From Varroa destructor (lineage: Eukaryota; Arthropoda; Arachnida; Mesostigmata; Varroidae), in contig NW_019211456.1 of NCBI RefSeq assembly GCF_002443255.2, positions 35,527,795-35,591,794 on the forward strand: DNA of 64,000 nucleotides. Direction: 5' to 3'. The translations under genes were made by a program, and so were the position numbers. Positions 1 to 13,409 of the stretch are shown here, in pieces (position 1 is the first letter of the stretch; each line of letters starts with the position of its first letter). Below the pieces are notes generated by a model. That model was not told where the DNA came from. It ran no database searches and saw only the letters and a list, made by a program, of their open reading frames with translations.

Positions 1-2580
1 TTCAAGTACCGGACGCGAAACACGAAAAGCATGTTACTTTATGTTGATTCTATACATGAGCTATCTTGTTATTACTATTTTAGAAGGCGTTTATTGTCAG
101 CGTTTGAAGTGCAGTAAATAGTGTTGTTCCTTTATTGCATTATATTGTCAATTACGGCCCTGCAATCTTACGTCATATGGAACTTAATATCTACATAGAG
201 GTATTTATTCCTGCGCTTACTGATTAGCCAAGCTCAATCGGCAAATAATTAAAATGAAATAAATCAATAGAAATTTACTACTTTGTTATTGTCATATCGA
301 GACAAAATGTCTTGTGCTACCGAGTAACGTCTACGTCAAGACGTTTCCAGTACCGTCTATTGTGTGAACATGGCCTGGGACTACTTCGCACGCCGCATTG
401 GGGATACTTGCAGCAGTACATTGGCACAATGCCACTGTGAGCCGCTGCGTCAACTACCCAATTCAGTTTGTTTGTTTAGACATCTCACGAGTCAAATCGA
501 AGTTATGACGGCCACGAGAAGCTGCCTTCAGGCGCTATCGTCGCTTTCGTTCGCCGTCCCCCTCACTTTCATTGGCAGTTCGCCATGCTCTTGGGCTGGC
601 AGTTGCCTGTGATGGTACCTGCTGCCGTCTAGGGCACAGCCTGCACAGTACGAAACAACATCACTGAGGCTATAAATAAAGGAACGAACGCAGATAGTGA
701 GACAACCGGTTATGCCCCCTCTTTCAGCGCACCCACTTTGCTCCCTTTGGCTCTTCATCGTTTTGTGGGTTCCTATAGGCCAGAAGCAGCGTCGCCACTT
801 CTTTTCGCTGTTCACTTTCTTAGCAATAACCTTAAGATTCTTCCTCCGTTTCTGTATCCTTTGCATCCATTTGTATTTCACCAGCAACCATATGATTCCA
901 TTCTCGCACCCACTCAGCTACTGCCATGGCTACTAGGAGCCTCGAAATCGACGTTTTTCTACTCTTCTGCGTAGCATGCAACAGCAGCGTCAGCTTCACT
1001 GTTGGCATTTCTCCTTCGGCGATTACTGAAGCCACTGCCTTAGTCAGTGCGAAAGGTACATATTACTGGACGCACCAGTTCGTTAAGCCAGCAAGTGCTT
1101 GCTCGCTGGTCGACGATTCGTGCCATTCCTTTTGCTTTCAGCCTTCTTCCACACACCTGCTTTGCACTCCCCTGTGGTATTTCCTCTTCGCTACTGGACT
1201 TTTTCGTTTTTCCGCTGGTACTATCCTTGTCGTAGGCTGCTTCTCAAGTGCGAAATGGTCACCGCGAGCAAAGACGACGGCAGCAAAAGAAGCATGGGAA
1301 ACAAAGAGCGACGGTGGTGAATGGGCCTACAAGGCTCATTTGAGAGGTCTTCGTTTCATCCAAAACTACTCACTATATATATGGTACCGCCCTCTTCTAT
1401 TTACGTTAGTAGAAGGCGGTAGCGCAAAAACGAGTCGCGCTAGAAGTAAAGACGAGGCATATAGCCGCCGCCGCCGTCGTCGTCTACACTCAGACCTTTG
1501 GTTGGAAAAAGACGAAATGCCGGTACCGCCTGTTCCCCAACGCAATGGTTGTCTAGGCGAATACCGTGAATGGGGGTTTTAATGGGACGACAACGTTCTG
1601 CGGTTCTTGGACAGCGACTGAGGGAAGCGGAAAAATGGGGATACCGAAACCGTCCAATGGACAAACGCAACGCCTCCTCCCCAGAAATCTCCCTATGTTG
1701 TTCGAGGTATGTTGCAGCGATGGCCATGCCGCAGTTGCCGTCAGCACTCCCGAGACATACAACGTTCCGGTATCTTACCACTTGCCTGAGTATATACCGT
1801 AAGCTCCAGCTTCCCGGCCCCGTTTACCATCACTGTCGTAACTTCTAATTAACTGTACCAATGACAGCAACTGCAGCTATGTAACTACTGTAGCGACCTC
1901 CGCCGAAACACACCACGGTAACGCCAACGAAGTCACTGCTCACATCCCATGTCGCTGCAGCCAGTTCCAGCAAGTAAACACGGGAGCGAACCCCGTAACA
2001 AAGTCACAATCTCGTACACGAGGCAAGGTAGAACGGTAAAACCAAATAGGGCGGTTTGCAGCATGACGGTTTGGAGCCAGTTTAGTATGATACGACAAGC
2101 ACTGAGCGTCGTCGACAGGGTCGTTTGCGTTCTTCTCATTCCTCGTTTGCTTCTTCGGCATTTGAGGCGTAAGGTAACTGATTGTACAGACGTTCAACTC
2201 ACCGTTGGTCGTCGCCAGCGCGGTAGTGGCAAGCTCTCAGGGCTGATATGTATTAGGCGAAAGGAAAAATTTAGGCATAACTTCAGAACTCAGCGACTAT
2301 TCTTGTGGTAAGTGACACAAATGTAGGATGTAGTGGAAGTTATCAAACGGAACGAATTTGTACATTCTAATGACGATAAGGATATCGTTTTCATTGTAGC
2401 GCATGATTTATTTGAACCGCCGTTATAATTCTGATTGTCGTACTATAAAGAAAACGAGAAAATCGCCAGCACATGCTTTTTGTCAACACCAGAACCATAG
2501 CTGCGCATGTATACATGGACAGTATTCAATAGCATAAAGTGTTTCAGAAAAAAAACCGTATATTTTAGCTTTATATCTGC

Positions 2581-2766
2581 CCACATGCTGCTTTTATCCC
2601 ATTTAAGCTAGAACAGATCGTTCGTGGTTTCGAACGCTTTGAAAAAGACATTGAGAGCATTTGCCAACTCTGTCATGGAAGAAACCTGACAGCTGCATTA
2701 TCGCAGCAAACGTTTCCTAAGATAGGAAAAAAACTGTCTCCTCCTCAACACGTTTTTCCTTCCTAA
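2581..2766 (+). pseudogene. Ty3/Gypsy integrase zinc-binding (HHCC) fragment
   Basis: A 61-codon plus-strand frame contains FEKDIESICQLCHG, matching the W-P-G-..-DIE....C..C layout of Gypsy integrases, with an upstream His-Ala-Ala as remnant of the first zinc ligands. It is followed about 25 residues later by SPPQHV, where the P-W-.-.-V motif before the first catalytic Asp belongs. The frame ends in TAA at 2766, and the downstream core is not recognisable. It lies in the presumed thin intron, antisense to the gene. Confidence 0.45.
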
Positions 2767-3331
2767 CCTTAGATCGTCTGGAGTCTAATTTTTCAACTTT
2801 GTCAGCAGGCACGCACACATATGGTGCGGAATGAAATTTTCTTGAGATCCAATCGCTTCTTTTGTGTTACGTTTGCTAGGAGTTAAGAGAAGATATTGAA
2901 AAGGTAGAATTATTACTATCTGCTAGATAATTTTCAGAAGTTTGCAAGATGGCTACCTTCCCGTGCCTAGCGAACGACATTTGCTCTACAACATGAGGTA
3001 ACGCACTTGAACGTGATGTTGTTTGTGTTAGAATGACACAAACACGCCTCATGGATACTGACGATATAACGACGTCGGCTGTATCGCTCATGGCATCGTC
3101 TGTGTTTATTTGTCAGCTGCTGTTGTCCCTTGTGGGCCCAGACGTACAGACGCGATACGCATCCGTGCACGAGTCAACATTCCTTCTGTAATAGCAACAA
3201 ACTTACTAGCAACAAGAATTCGTGAATATTAAGTCGTCCGAATCGGCGTTATAATCTTGGAAGAGGAACGAAAAGGAAACGACTTGGCTTGCTTACTCGA
3301 ACTGCAATTGTTTAGAAATAGCAAAATTGCA

Positions 3332-3366
3332 GCGTAGGCGTAGGCGTAGGCGTAGCCGTAGCCGTA
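3332..3366. repeat. Hexamer tandem repeat (GCGTAG)n
   Basis: About six copies of GCGTAG; the last copies vary to CCGTAG. Confidence 0.9.
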
Positions 3367-4746
3367 CGTAGACGTTTAACGGGATGATGGCTAAGTCGAC
3401 CATTATTGTATCAGCCTTGCATTGACTTTTCTTTGTCGAGGATCTGTCTATTTCAGGCAAACTGTAGACACCGACCGACGCTCTAGAGACTGGCAGGTCC
3501 TTCGCGTGACGAAGGATCAGAGGCAAAGAGACTTGCTCGCTTTGTGACCCCCCGAACTACAAAAACGTATTAGCGAGAACTGATGCTCACTAGCAATCTA
3601 ACAAGCTGCTGATGTTGATAAGTGTCAAGGTTACGCAAGTCAAATACAAACAATATGAATATGCATTTTGCGAGCTGCTGAAACTGAAAATAATACGTGT
3701 CTATACGTTGACGTTTTAGTGAGAACAACGGATGACTATGACCGTATTCTTACTGCTATTATAATTGTTCCTTAAATTAGCTAGCCTACCCCAATATTCA
3801 AATGTGCACAAGCAAATCAGAAGGCTGAAATTCCAAAACGTATTGATTATTACTATTAAGATAATAAGCATTTTTATTTTCTCCATGCTAATAATCTACG
3901 AATTTTCCTGGTTGGAAGAAGTTCAAAAAAATTCTGTGTTACTACTTTTATAGTATCGTTACCGAATCTGATTATTATATTATTGAATAGAAACATCTGA
4001 GTAAACATCAATCACAAAAACTATTAAGATAATTATCCGTCGCTGCCTTCGGCTAAGAAGCCAGGCATCGTTAATTCATATATCCGTGACAACATAAATA
4101 AACACCGTGTGATTAAATAATAAAAATGTGATTATTTTGAAAATAAATCAATGCGAGGCTGGCGCGGTGCTCCTTATATATTCGGATGCCTACTTCAGTC
4201 AGTCAGTGGATGGTGGATTGATACAGATTCACAATAACAAATGTAAGCATCCGTGTCTGAATACTCATATATGTGTGTCTCTCTATAAGTATAATCATTT
4301 TTCTCAACAGAAGATTGAATCCTGACGTTTGCTTTTGTATGTTGAAGTTTTGTAAGAATCGACCACTTGAACGACCCGTCCACGCAGTTAATCTACGTCC
4401 TTTCGCACGACGCCGATCAACGACTATCGCGTGCCTACATAGGTACGTATAAGTTTGCTTAAATTTATCTATAATAAATGTGTGTAAACATAAAAATCAG
4501 CCAATATATACTTACCAACAATTAGGGTCGATTGTACAATAAATCTTCCTATACAAAGTGCTAAAATACTACATCAGGGAGTAACTGTCTCTTAATGTGT
4601 ATTAGACACATGTGTGATGTGTGACGCAACGACATCAATCATGTGCCAAGCATTATAAGAAGGAAATGGTCGTATTACTTAAGAAAAATCAGATGTGGTT
4701 AATTTACGAGAGGGACCTGAAACCGGAACAGAATTGTAATACTTAC

Positions 4747-4910
4747 GTTGGAGCAGATGCGGAAGATCTCCCTCCGCATAACGTCAAGATGAGCCTCTTT
4801 ACAATCAGGGCAGATTTTCTTCCCACAGTGATGGCAGGTGACCAGATGCTGCTTTTCAGAACATACTGAGCATCGGCCTAGCACAGCTTCTTCAGGTTCG
4901 GGTTCTTCAC
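4747..4910 (-). CDS. tn: thin/TRIM32-like E3 ubiquitin ligase, second coding exon (B-box)
   Basis: The exon continues the RING exon at 17.5 kb. A pyrimidine-rich acceptor (TTATTTCACTTTATTCAAG) precedes 4910, and the two leading bases complete the split Gly codon left in phase 1. The 54 further codons begin EEPEPEEAVLGR and then form a B-box-type zinc finger with Cys/His spacing C-x2-C-x8-C-x2-C-x4-C-x2-C-x3-H, ending RREIFRICSN. The donor AAC|GTAAGT ends the exon in phase 0. Matching phases on both sides and the known RING then B-box order support joining the two exons. The following coiled coil and NHL repeats are not seen in 1-4746, so they should lie left of the window. Confidence 0.9.
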
Positions 4911-7334
4911 CTTGAATAAAGTGAAATAACAGAAATACAGGTGTTTATTTAACGCCGTTGTCACGTGTTTCTATGCTGTCCGAATAGATATTTTTATTCG
5001 ATAACACAATTAATCATTTTGAAACAGATGCTAGTTTACGATAAGAAAAAACTTGTAAGCCGTTCAAAATATGCGTTCTTTATATCCCGATACTTTATTT
5101 GAAGTAATACCTAACGACCTAAGCACCGGACATAAAGCATCAAGGGCATGTTGTCCCCTGATGCCTTCCCTACTGCCGCAGAAGCGAGTACCTTGAATAT
5201 GATTCTAGGAGAGTGTGGGCGTATCACAGCAATTCAAGCTTTTCTGGTGCTTTTCAGTGATAAAAGTACCCTGAATGGCCTGAGACAAAGGAGGCGTTTA
5301 TTTAGATGTTTTTAAATTACGGAACTTACCAAAGCAAACGTCTGGACAGTAACAGCGAACAATTATAATTTGGTCCCTAAAACTACTAAGCTTGTTACTG
5401 AGTAAAATAAAAAAAATTGTTTTTTCGATCGATGATTTAGCATAACAAACCATGTGATGCAGGAAATCGTAGCAGTTTGATTAATTTCTGACGATGGATT
5501 CAACAAAGCGCACTTTGATACCAAAAGATGGAAGGCATTCCGATCTAATAATCAGAAGACAACGTCAGATCTGCGTACACTGCACAGGTCGCGTTCATAT
5601 ATTGTGTCCGCTGTAGATCTTTATTTACATAAAAGTGTGATAAAAGCCTACAGCGAGTCGATGAAAGCTGATTCAGTCTTCAAATTGACAGTTTAGCCGA
5701 AGCCTAAGCAGGTCCCACAAATTATCAGCGAAGACGAATTTCTGTTCATTTATGTTAAGCCAAAGGAAATAAGGTGTCAAAGAAGATTTGAATTCAAGTC
5801 CGTTTGGGTAACTCAACAGACGCTGTCCGGTTAGCACGGAAGGTAGGAATCTTCCATCCTAACCCATATCGAACGACTCGGCCTGAATGCAGTGGTAGTC
5901 TTTGACAGATAAGCCAAACGTTCAATCGCTAGGACTTATGGCAACGTCACGAGGTGACATTAGCGAACAGCCACACTAAGGGAATTCGGACGAGCGAAAA
6001 ATAGTGCCTAATGGTCGGCGATCATATTCGGGAGGACAACCAATGAAAGGAAATTTTTTACATTGGCTGACCACAATGTAGGCACAACCTAGGCGCGTCC
6101 ACTGGCAGCACAGCACACTCCATAGTAGTAATACGGTAGGAACCATCTAATTAGCCGCAGGAAACGACTACGGACACAAGCTCCCCTATAGGCACGTATA
6201 GAGGCCTCCACCTTCCAGTCCTGGTGCTCTAACCCTGACCTGATTAAAGAGAGCAAGCCGTAGCTTCGAATCATATCAAGGGCAGACATCGCTGTCGATA
6301 TGAGATAGACACTTTATGGGTCAGCAGGTGTCCAAAAGAAAGACTTCGGGCTTTCGCTCACCTCGAGCAAAGCAAATTCAACGACCCACGTCAAGCAAAG
6401 GCAGTCAAAATAAGTAAGAACCAAAGTAATAAAAGTACTTGTAATGATCTCACTTTTTAGGTACCTATTTTCTTTCTTCGCAGCTCACATAGAGGAATGT
6501 TCCTTCCTATATATTATAATACAATATAGTGTCGTGTTGAGCGACCATCAACCTCTGTAATGTACGGATATCGCCATAAAATTGACCCAGGATTTCACGG
6601 CGGGACGTTTTCATATTAAATAAACTGCGACCTTTATATTGACATCGGGATTAACTGAAATGGATGGGGAGGCTGCTAGCTTAGTTATCGCAGGCCGTTG
6701 ACCCTTGATTGCCAAATAGATCACGGATCATGCGCTATTCATGCTGTTCTTCATGAAGTCGATAACGAGTACGGTTAGGAAAATCGAACAGCATTAACCG
6801 AGAGGGGACAATGCCTCGATTCTTTTTTGGTTAACATCTTCCCTTTCGACTTTCTATAAACCCGAGGTAAACTGCCTTTTATTGCCCCACAGCAGTGTCG
6901 CCTGACTCCTGTATTCCTGTGTGTACATTGGGAACAGTACTTTTCGTGGTAATAAGTATATTTTCAAATTTCAAGACAGAAATTAGGTATTCGGACGCCT
7001 AAAATTTTGTGGATCTGAAATCTCATGGTGTAAAGACCTTTATTCAGATTTGCTTCTACAGCTCGTCTGGCAATAATTTCTGACTATGTTCGTTTGACTG
7101 CCAACGCAAACAACAGCGTTGGATCTGACACCCATTAAAAATTTAGGAAGGATACGGGCTTCGAACAACTTCAGCGTTTGTATAAAAAGTTAACTCCAAG
7201 AGCTGGTCTTCACATTTGGTTTTCATGGGATGCCTTTATTCTGATAGTTCTGAGTTCTTGACGGTTACATCCACACATCTAAGTTGAACGTGGAAAAAGT
7301 TCCCCCACCCACCTACATTGTTAGTTTTCAATGA

Positions 7335-7374
7335 CATACACACATACACATATATATATATATATATATACATA
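7335..7374. repeat. (CA)/(TA) compound microsatellite
   Basis: CATACACACATACACA is followed by about ten TA units. Confidence 0.9.
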
Positions 7375-9694
7375 TCGATGTATGCATGCTCGATACAAGA
7401 TTGAGCTAATTGTTTTTATTATTTGTTGTGGCTAGGCTTGGTCAGACAAAAAAGAACCCTGTCGTAAAAAGCTAATGTTTAAAAAAAATGTTGGTTGTTA
7501 CTGCATAGACAGCATCGCAGAGGGGCAAGTCTGCGCTTTTGAATTCAAAGTGATTGTAAATCGAACGGCGAAGGGCAGAATGACGAGTGGTAGCATCTAC
7601 TCAATACTAACGCTGTACCGAAAATAATAACATTAAAATTGAAGCACGTTATTTGCTTTTCTTGCATGTACTTGAGTATTAAGATTATATTGAATGACAG
7701 CTTTGATAAAATAACTAGCCCGGATAACTTTAAGGAACCTTTAGTCGATACGTAGAGCCGTGTCCTTATGCGTACATGTGGCAATCGGAATAATTCAACT
7801 GACATTGTCGGTTCTCATTGTAAACTCATGCACAAGTAAATATGCGCGCACCTATCCGGGCGTAAGCATCGAAATTTAGAAGTTCGAGTTTATTCCGATG
7901 GCCGTTTCGATGGAATCAATCGACATTGTTGAAATTTATATTTGTAACAAGTGTACATAGGTTGTCGAGTCACAAGTAAGTGCACGGACCCGGTGCAACT
8001 TTTATTCTGTTTTCTTGAAGGTCATGATCTGCGGTCAGCTTTACAATTGCTAATAGGTAGAACCAAAGAGACTATTCTATGGTGTGAGCACAATTCATTA
8101 GCCGCAAACAAAAGGCATAAAAGCTGCTCTCTTAGCGGTTTTCTTCTATGATCATAAACGCTATTTGTAACCTGACTGTCCGCGTCTTTTGAGCCTTCTT
8201 TAATTTCGAAACCGTTAACAAAATTCCGTGTCTAAAGGACAGCAAGTTCAGAACAAGCCAACTTACAAGACGAAGCCAAATTCGACGATGCTGCTGGCCT
8301 TATTCTGGTAGTAACGAAAGAAATTCGGCAGAGCGTGAACCTATCTGAAATGCTGTGGGTACCCAATCGTGCAATACGCATGTAGCAAGACCCAGGCGTA
8401 GCGCACCCAAGCGATCTCATGTTTGTTTTCTGATTTTTTGTGTTCCTAAAGGAGAATATTGTTAAATCCGCTCAAATTAAGTCTAAGTATTGCTCAGGAC
8501 GTTACACTCAATGGACGAACAAGCATGTGTACACGATACTTGTTTCGTGCTTGACCACTCCAGTTCATTAACGTCCAAATATAGAGCTTTGCTGCAGTTA
8601 TTTTTCCAACCTAATTTTGGTTGAATGAACTTCCAGCAAGTCAAGTGACATTAAAAAAAATCGCAGAATATATAGAGCTTACTTGATAATATCGACTGGA
8701 AATTCAATTTTATAGTAGAAGACTAATTGAAATTTAACGACGAAAATGTTGCTATTGGCCTAATAGTAGACCATTTGGCTTTATTTAAAATAATTTATAG
8801 AGTTTTTCATATTTACCTGCATTATATGTAAGTAGAAAGTAGACTAATCCCGGTTATAAATTGCTTTACGAGTTAAATCTGGGCATAAAACAGTACTCTG
8901 CCCATTTCCTTCCAAGATTGTCTACCATGCCTGCTATGAATAGATGTTAACACTAAATAACGACAGGTTAGTGAAGGGGATCTCGCTGGCTGACAAGCTT
9001 ACGAAAGTCGACATAAATATAATTAAGGTGCTATAATTTTCTTCATATTTGATTTATTTCATGATAGTCAGATTATTATGGGTGTTCGTTGAACAAATCA
9101 GCAGTCCTTAAGTAATCCAAGGTGGTTGTCGTAATGGTTCCTTTAAATTATTAATATTTTCATGAATTGTATTGGGAAAAAACTGTATGTAGATAAAAAA
9201 AAAAAAAGATATTTTTTAATTAATTTTTTTGCATGTCCTAGAAGTTTTATGCCTGACAATAATATTTGTTTGACATGACCACCGTTAACTTGATTACAGT
9301 TTCAATTCGAGGGCTAAACCCTTAAATCTTCATTTTGAAACAAAAAATCCCTTTTCATTTTCCAAATAACTTTTCAATCATAACCATGTATCGATTGATT
9401 TTAAGCAAAAATCGCAAAATTGCAACGGTTCAAAATAGCCGAAAGTTTGAAAATTAAGAAGTTAGCCGTGAGACTTTGTCCAAGTGTCCCGATTGGCAGT
9501 TGATATTTTTCTCGATCCCTGTATCAAAACCTTACGTGTATCAGGAATACCTTTTAAGTGATTTCGATGAGTTTTTGAACACGTTTAATCTAAACCTTAT
9601 CTAGGACCTTTCGACGCAGAATTAAAGAGCTGACATTCCTTTATGTCTTAGGAAATGGATCCATAGCTAAATGTATGATATCTAGAGATTTATA

Positions 9695-9866
9695 GTGGTA
9701 AGTCTCCGTGAAAGCTCAGTGAATCACGTATTTGTCTAATCTTAGGGGCACGGTCCAGGTTTTGAACCTGAGCACAGGCACCTCGTTTTGTTCGTACTGG
9801 CAGGAGCTAGCCGTACGTTTGACGGAATGCCTAACAGCGATACCGAACGTAAAACTCGAAATATAG
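9695..9866 (+). repeat. tRNA-derived SINE-like element, copy 1
   Basis: The head carries a box A-like AAGCTCAGTG (9712-9721) and a box B-like GGTTTTGAACC (9758-9768), about 45 bases apart as in RNA polymerase III promoters of tRNAs, with CTAATCTTAGGGG between them. The tail (about 9781-9855) is shared with the copy at 11.2 kb: GGAATGCCTAACAGCGATAC followed by CGAACGTAAAA. Confidence 0.55.
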
Positions 9867-10391
9867 AGAGGTTAACAATAGTAAAAAAGCTTCGGTCCAT
9901 TTTTTGTATGAGGAGCCCGACTGTGAGTATTCACGGTTATCACATAGAATAAATATTTTGACAGTAGCGATTTGTGCATATGAATAATGGCAAAGCCTAC
10001 AAGTATCTTATGTTAGCTGGATTTAATAGCAAGCCTACTTTTTCTCCCTACACGTTTATCTGTGTACTGAGTTCACACGAAACTGCTCCGTGGATATAAA
10101 TACCTATTCGTTTGAAGACCTATTTTTACAGAGCTCAGGGTAGCTAAGCAAGGCAAAAATAAACTTTAGTGAGATCCTATTACGTCGTATGAGTTACCCG
10201 TTATATCAACATTTAATAATATCTACTGTATTAACATCTAGCAATATCTTACTTTTTCTGATGTTCTTTTATTGTTTAGCCTAGGCTCATGTTTTAGAAC
10301 ACTTTGCTACTTTATCTGTAGGCCATGTCCTTTATTGATGAGGCCAGTTCATGGTTGACGACTTAACGACGCTTTTCAGACACTGTACGCT

Positions 10392-10459
10392 TAACTTCGT
10401 GTGTATACATACACACGAAGTTATCCCTCTATATATATACACATATATATATAGAGGGA
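10392..10459. repeat. Two back-to-back perfect palindromes
   Basis: 10392-10423 is an inverted repeat with 14-base arms (TAACTTCGTGTGTA) and a 4-base centre. Starting at the next base, 10424-10459 is a second one, with TCCCTC arms extended by (TA)n. The abrupt junction of two unrelated palindromes is not explained by a simple microsatellite. Confidence 0.9.
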
Positions 10460-11220
10460 GAGAAAGAGCTGACAATGCACTAATACCGGCGCCAATGCTA
10501 TTTATTTGAGCAACGCCTTGTCCTGATATAACAACACCGAGGGGATGCCTAGGATTATTGGTAAGAGTTGTAACATTCGGTTGCGCTATATACGTATCCT
10601 CGTACGATGTTAATAGATGGCCTACAGCTGTTATTTGCCGATGTTTTAAGCACGAGATGTATCCCGGTTGAGGGTCGTCTGGAGTTCGCTGTGCCGAGGC
10701 CGACACTAATCATTAACATTTTTGAGCCATCGCTATAACTTTGCGACGCCCGCTTCACTTTCTTTAGCCGAAACATCCTCCCGCACTGTTGGGACCGCGG
10801 TCGCTAGCACCCCCCACGCGCACATACCCCAGCGTTTTCTGCAAATATTGCTTTCAGTATGTATCAGCGCCCCTTAGCCCGTCGGCTAGAAAATACGGTA
10901 TTGGGTCGAATGAGTTGCGCATCGTATGTGTTGCCCAAGTGCACGACCCAACTTCGGCGCGTGCGTAACAATAATGGAGCATTTTAAGACTTCTTTTATC
11001 CTGTCTCTTACTTATTATTGTTTGGGCTACATTGCTTGGTTGTTCTTTTGCTTCAGGTCTAAATCTGATTTCGATATGCTTAATGCCACAGGCCTACCAG
11101 CCCGTGATAGATGTGCACATCAAAAAGATCTCTTTCCTAGAGTGTTCAATATTTTCCCGCAAAAAGCACAGTCGACTTTAGGCATTGCAGATTGACGCAT
11201 CCCCGTTATACCCTAAAGGG

Positions 11221-11360
11221 TAACGTATTTGCGTGCTAATCTTAGGGACACATTGCGATTAGATTCGAAAATGGCTATAGACAGACTTCGTTTTGTGCTG
11301 GGGGCCAGCCGTCTGCCTGATGGAATGTCTAACAGCGATATCGGACGTAAAAACCAGGGT
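11221..11360 (+). repeat. SINE-like element, copy 2
   Basis: Shares with copy 1, in the same order, AACGTATTTG, CTAATCTTAGGG.CAC, CTTCGTTTTG, CTGG, CAGCCGT, GGAATGTCTAACAGCGATAT and CGGACGTAAAAA. The box B region is degraded to AGATTCGAAAA and box A is not recognisable. Same orientation as copy 1, 1.5 kb away. Confidence 0.55.
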
Positions 11361-12376
11361 CTCTTACTCGAAATGACTAGACTTCAAGATTATTCTAATC
11401 CTTGTTCTATGTGACTCGCTATCGCGCCATCCAAGCGGCAAATGACTGAAAAACTCCCTTTTCCTTTCTCTAGCGGCTTTCGTGAAGAAGAGTAGTTTTC
11501 GATTGTAAACTGTATGAACTTATTTGTAGCTATAACACAAACTCAGTATTATAGCAGTTATTTTTAAAATACATCTGTGTAGCCTTTGTCTCCTATTGTA
11601 TTTGGACAAGTTCTCCTATTTTATCATACGGAATTTCTCGTTTTTGCCTTGCCGGCCAAAATCTCTTAGAAGGTAAGTACGCAAACTCAACGGTTCCGTT
11701 GCTGCTGTGCCACCTATGATATCCATGGTTATCATGTTTATGCCGTTCGGTGTTTACACGAATACCTGGTTGATCTAAAAGGATTGGGTCAGAGAAAATC
11801 TATCGTCCTGTTTAATTCGTACTGTACAGCAGTTAATTTGAAAAGATTTACACATCAAAACAATACACTTTAGCGCTTCTATGCGTTGGGCGTGTACATT
11901 GTCATCGTTGGACACGCTAATTATTTTGGCAGCGATTTTTACAGGAGCTACCAAGGAGACGAAGTGACGAGTACGATAACTACTAATGGACAAGGACAAG
12001 AGTAATTATATAACAGCGAGTTACAGGAAGTCGGCCTTACATTCATGACAAAAACGATTCATTATTTGATTAGGCAGAAAAATCTACTCGTTCCACTGTA
12101 CTTGGCTGCACTTATCCTATCCCGTAGAGGATTGGTGCACGACTTAAATTTCTCCAAAGCTGGTGTATTGCTGGTACGTAGTCAAGGGGCTCCAGATATT
12201 GATGGGGCATTTCGTTTTCAGTTTTTCTTTTAGGAAGCTCAGAAAATTTCCTTGTACAAACGATCCCACTTAGCCAAACATAGTTGATATGTTTCTTCAG
12301 ATTGCTTCCTTGGTTCTGATTCTCTCAACGTTTCTCTTCTCTTTTATTTTATTCTGCGAACTTCTATTCGAATGAA

Positions 12377-12378
<2 letters not shown>

Positions 12379-12416
<38 letters not shown>
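12379..12416. repeat. (GT)19 microsatellite
   Basis: Uninterrupted GT dinucleotides, followed by GCGCAC. Confidence 0.95.
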
Positions 12417-12418
<2 letters not shown>

Positions 12419-13388
12419 ACGTACGGTATTGCAATCAAGACCTATCCTTCGATTTTACCCCTTCTCTCTTACACCCGCTCTCCCCCCGCCCCGCCCTACT
12501 CTGGTCAGTGAATATTTTTAGTTGAACAGCTTCAAGCATCCGAAATTGTCACCAATACCCCTTTAGCTAGTCTGTTTTCCCACCCACCAGGCCATCTTCG
12601 TTCTAGTCTGATATGTGTATTCTTCTGCTGCCTAAACAAAGTATTTGATGCAAGCAAAAGCTCCCGAATGCTCAGTAGCCTTGACCTTTTTGACCACATG
12701 AATCCGGATGGTGTCCTACTAGAGTATCTACTAGAGTCTACTGAGTCGAATCCATTTAGTGAAGCGCTTCGAGTCTGTATTCTCTACCTAGTAAATGGGA
12801 CTTGCTTGAATTTCCATAATATAATTAATAGGAAAAGAGCTTTTTCTCTGCTTTGCGATAAGGATGCTTTACTATGTAGTATAGTTATGATCTATTTTTC
12901 TTTATATTGATATTATTAATTTTCGTATCGGACGACCACAGCCCACACTTGACCTATATGATAACAAATAGCACCATACATCTGTGACCTCAGTCTTCTG
13001 AGTGTCCGGATTTATTTATCCCTTTTTGTCTACATAGTACGTACATACATCTACCACTATCTAACACTACAGGTGCTGTTTAGTCTGCTGCAAAATTCTG
13101 AATCCGTCCAGCGTTACTACCATAGTGAACTACCTACGTTACTCGTTGCAATTACTATTGGTTTGCTTCGCTTATTCAGATATTCTATCTATCGTCTGTC
13201 TGTAGTGTCGTACATTTCTGATTCAGATGTTACTACTATTTTCCAGTGGCATTTTAGCCGTTACGCCTTTTCAACTATTCTAAAGATAGATAGGCCTTAA
13301 CCTTCCAGATTCTGTGTAGATATTATGTTGGAGACTAAACCTTGTAGGCGAAGTAAAAACATTAATAGTTTTTAAAATTGTTTCTTGC

Positions 13389-13409
13389 AAAAAAAAAAAA
13401 AAAAAAAAA
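13389..13409. repeat. A21 homopolymer
   Basis: Twenty-one A residues; no retrotransposed sequence was recognised directly upstream. Confidence 0.9.

Larger units (their letters stand above)
1..4746 (-). other. tn: Presumed next intron of thin-like gene, truncated by window edge
   Basis: Starts with the GTAAGT donor at 4746 and runs off the left edge. No minus-strand segment resembling the TRIM coiled coil or NHL repeats is visible. Positions 360-2300 are GC-richer and contain several overlapping unrelated open frames without recognisable domains. A Gypsy integrase remnant lies on the plus strand at 2.58-2.77 kb and a hexamer repeat at 3.33 kb. Confidence 0.55.

Noticed and set aside
1381..1425. 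Inverted TACCGCC...GGCGGTA around a possible hairpin
   Set aside because: Arms match only at the ends and need gaps; weak structure.
926..1582. 218-codon plus-strand open frame, the longest in the window
   Set aside because: No recognisable domain, odd composition with an arginine run from repeated CGC/CGT codons, no splice context, and several rival frames over the same GC-richer stretch. Probably chance.
5510..5620. Cys-containing frame resembling a piggyBac C-terminal zinc finger
   Set aside because: Only one Cys pair fits and the frame is short; no other transposase motifs nearby.
9738..11250. Telomere-like TTAGGG words
   Set aside because: Single isolated copies inside the SINE-like heads, not tandem arrays.
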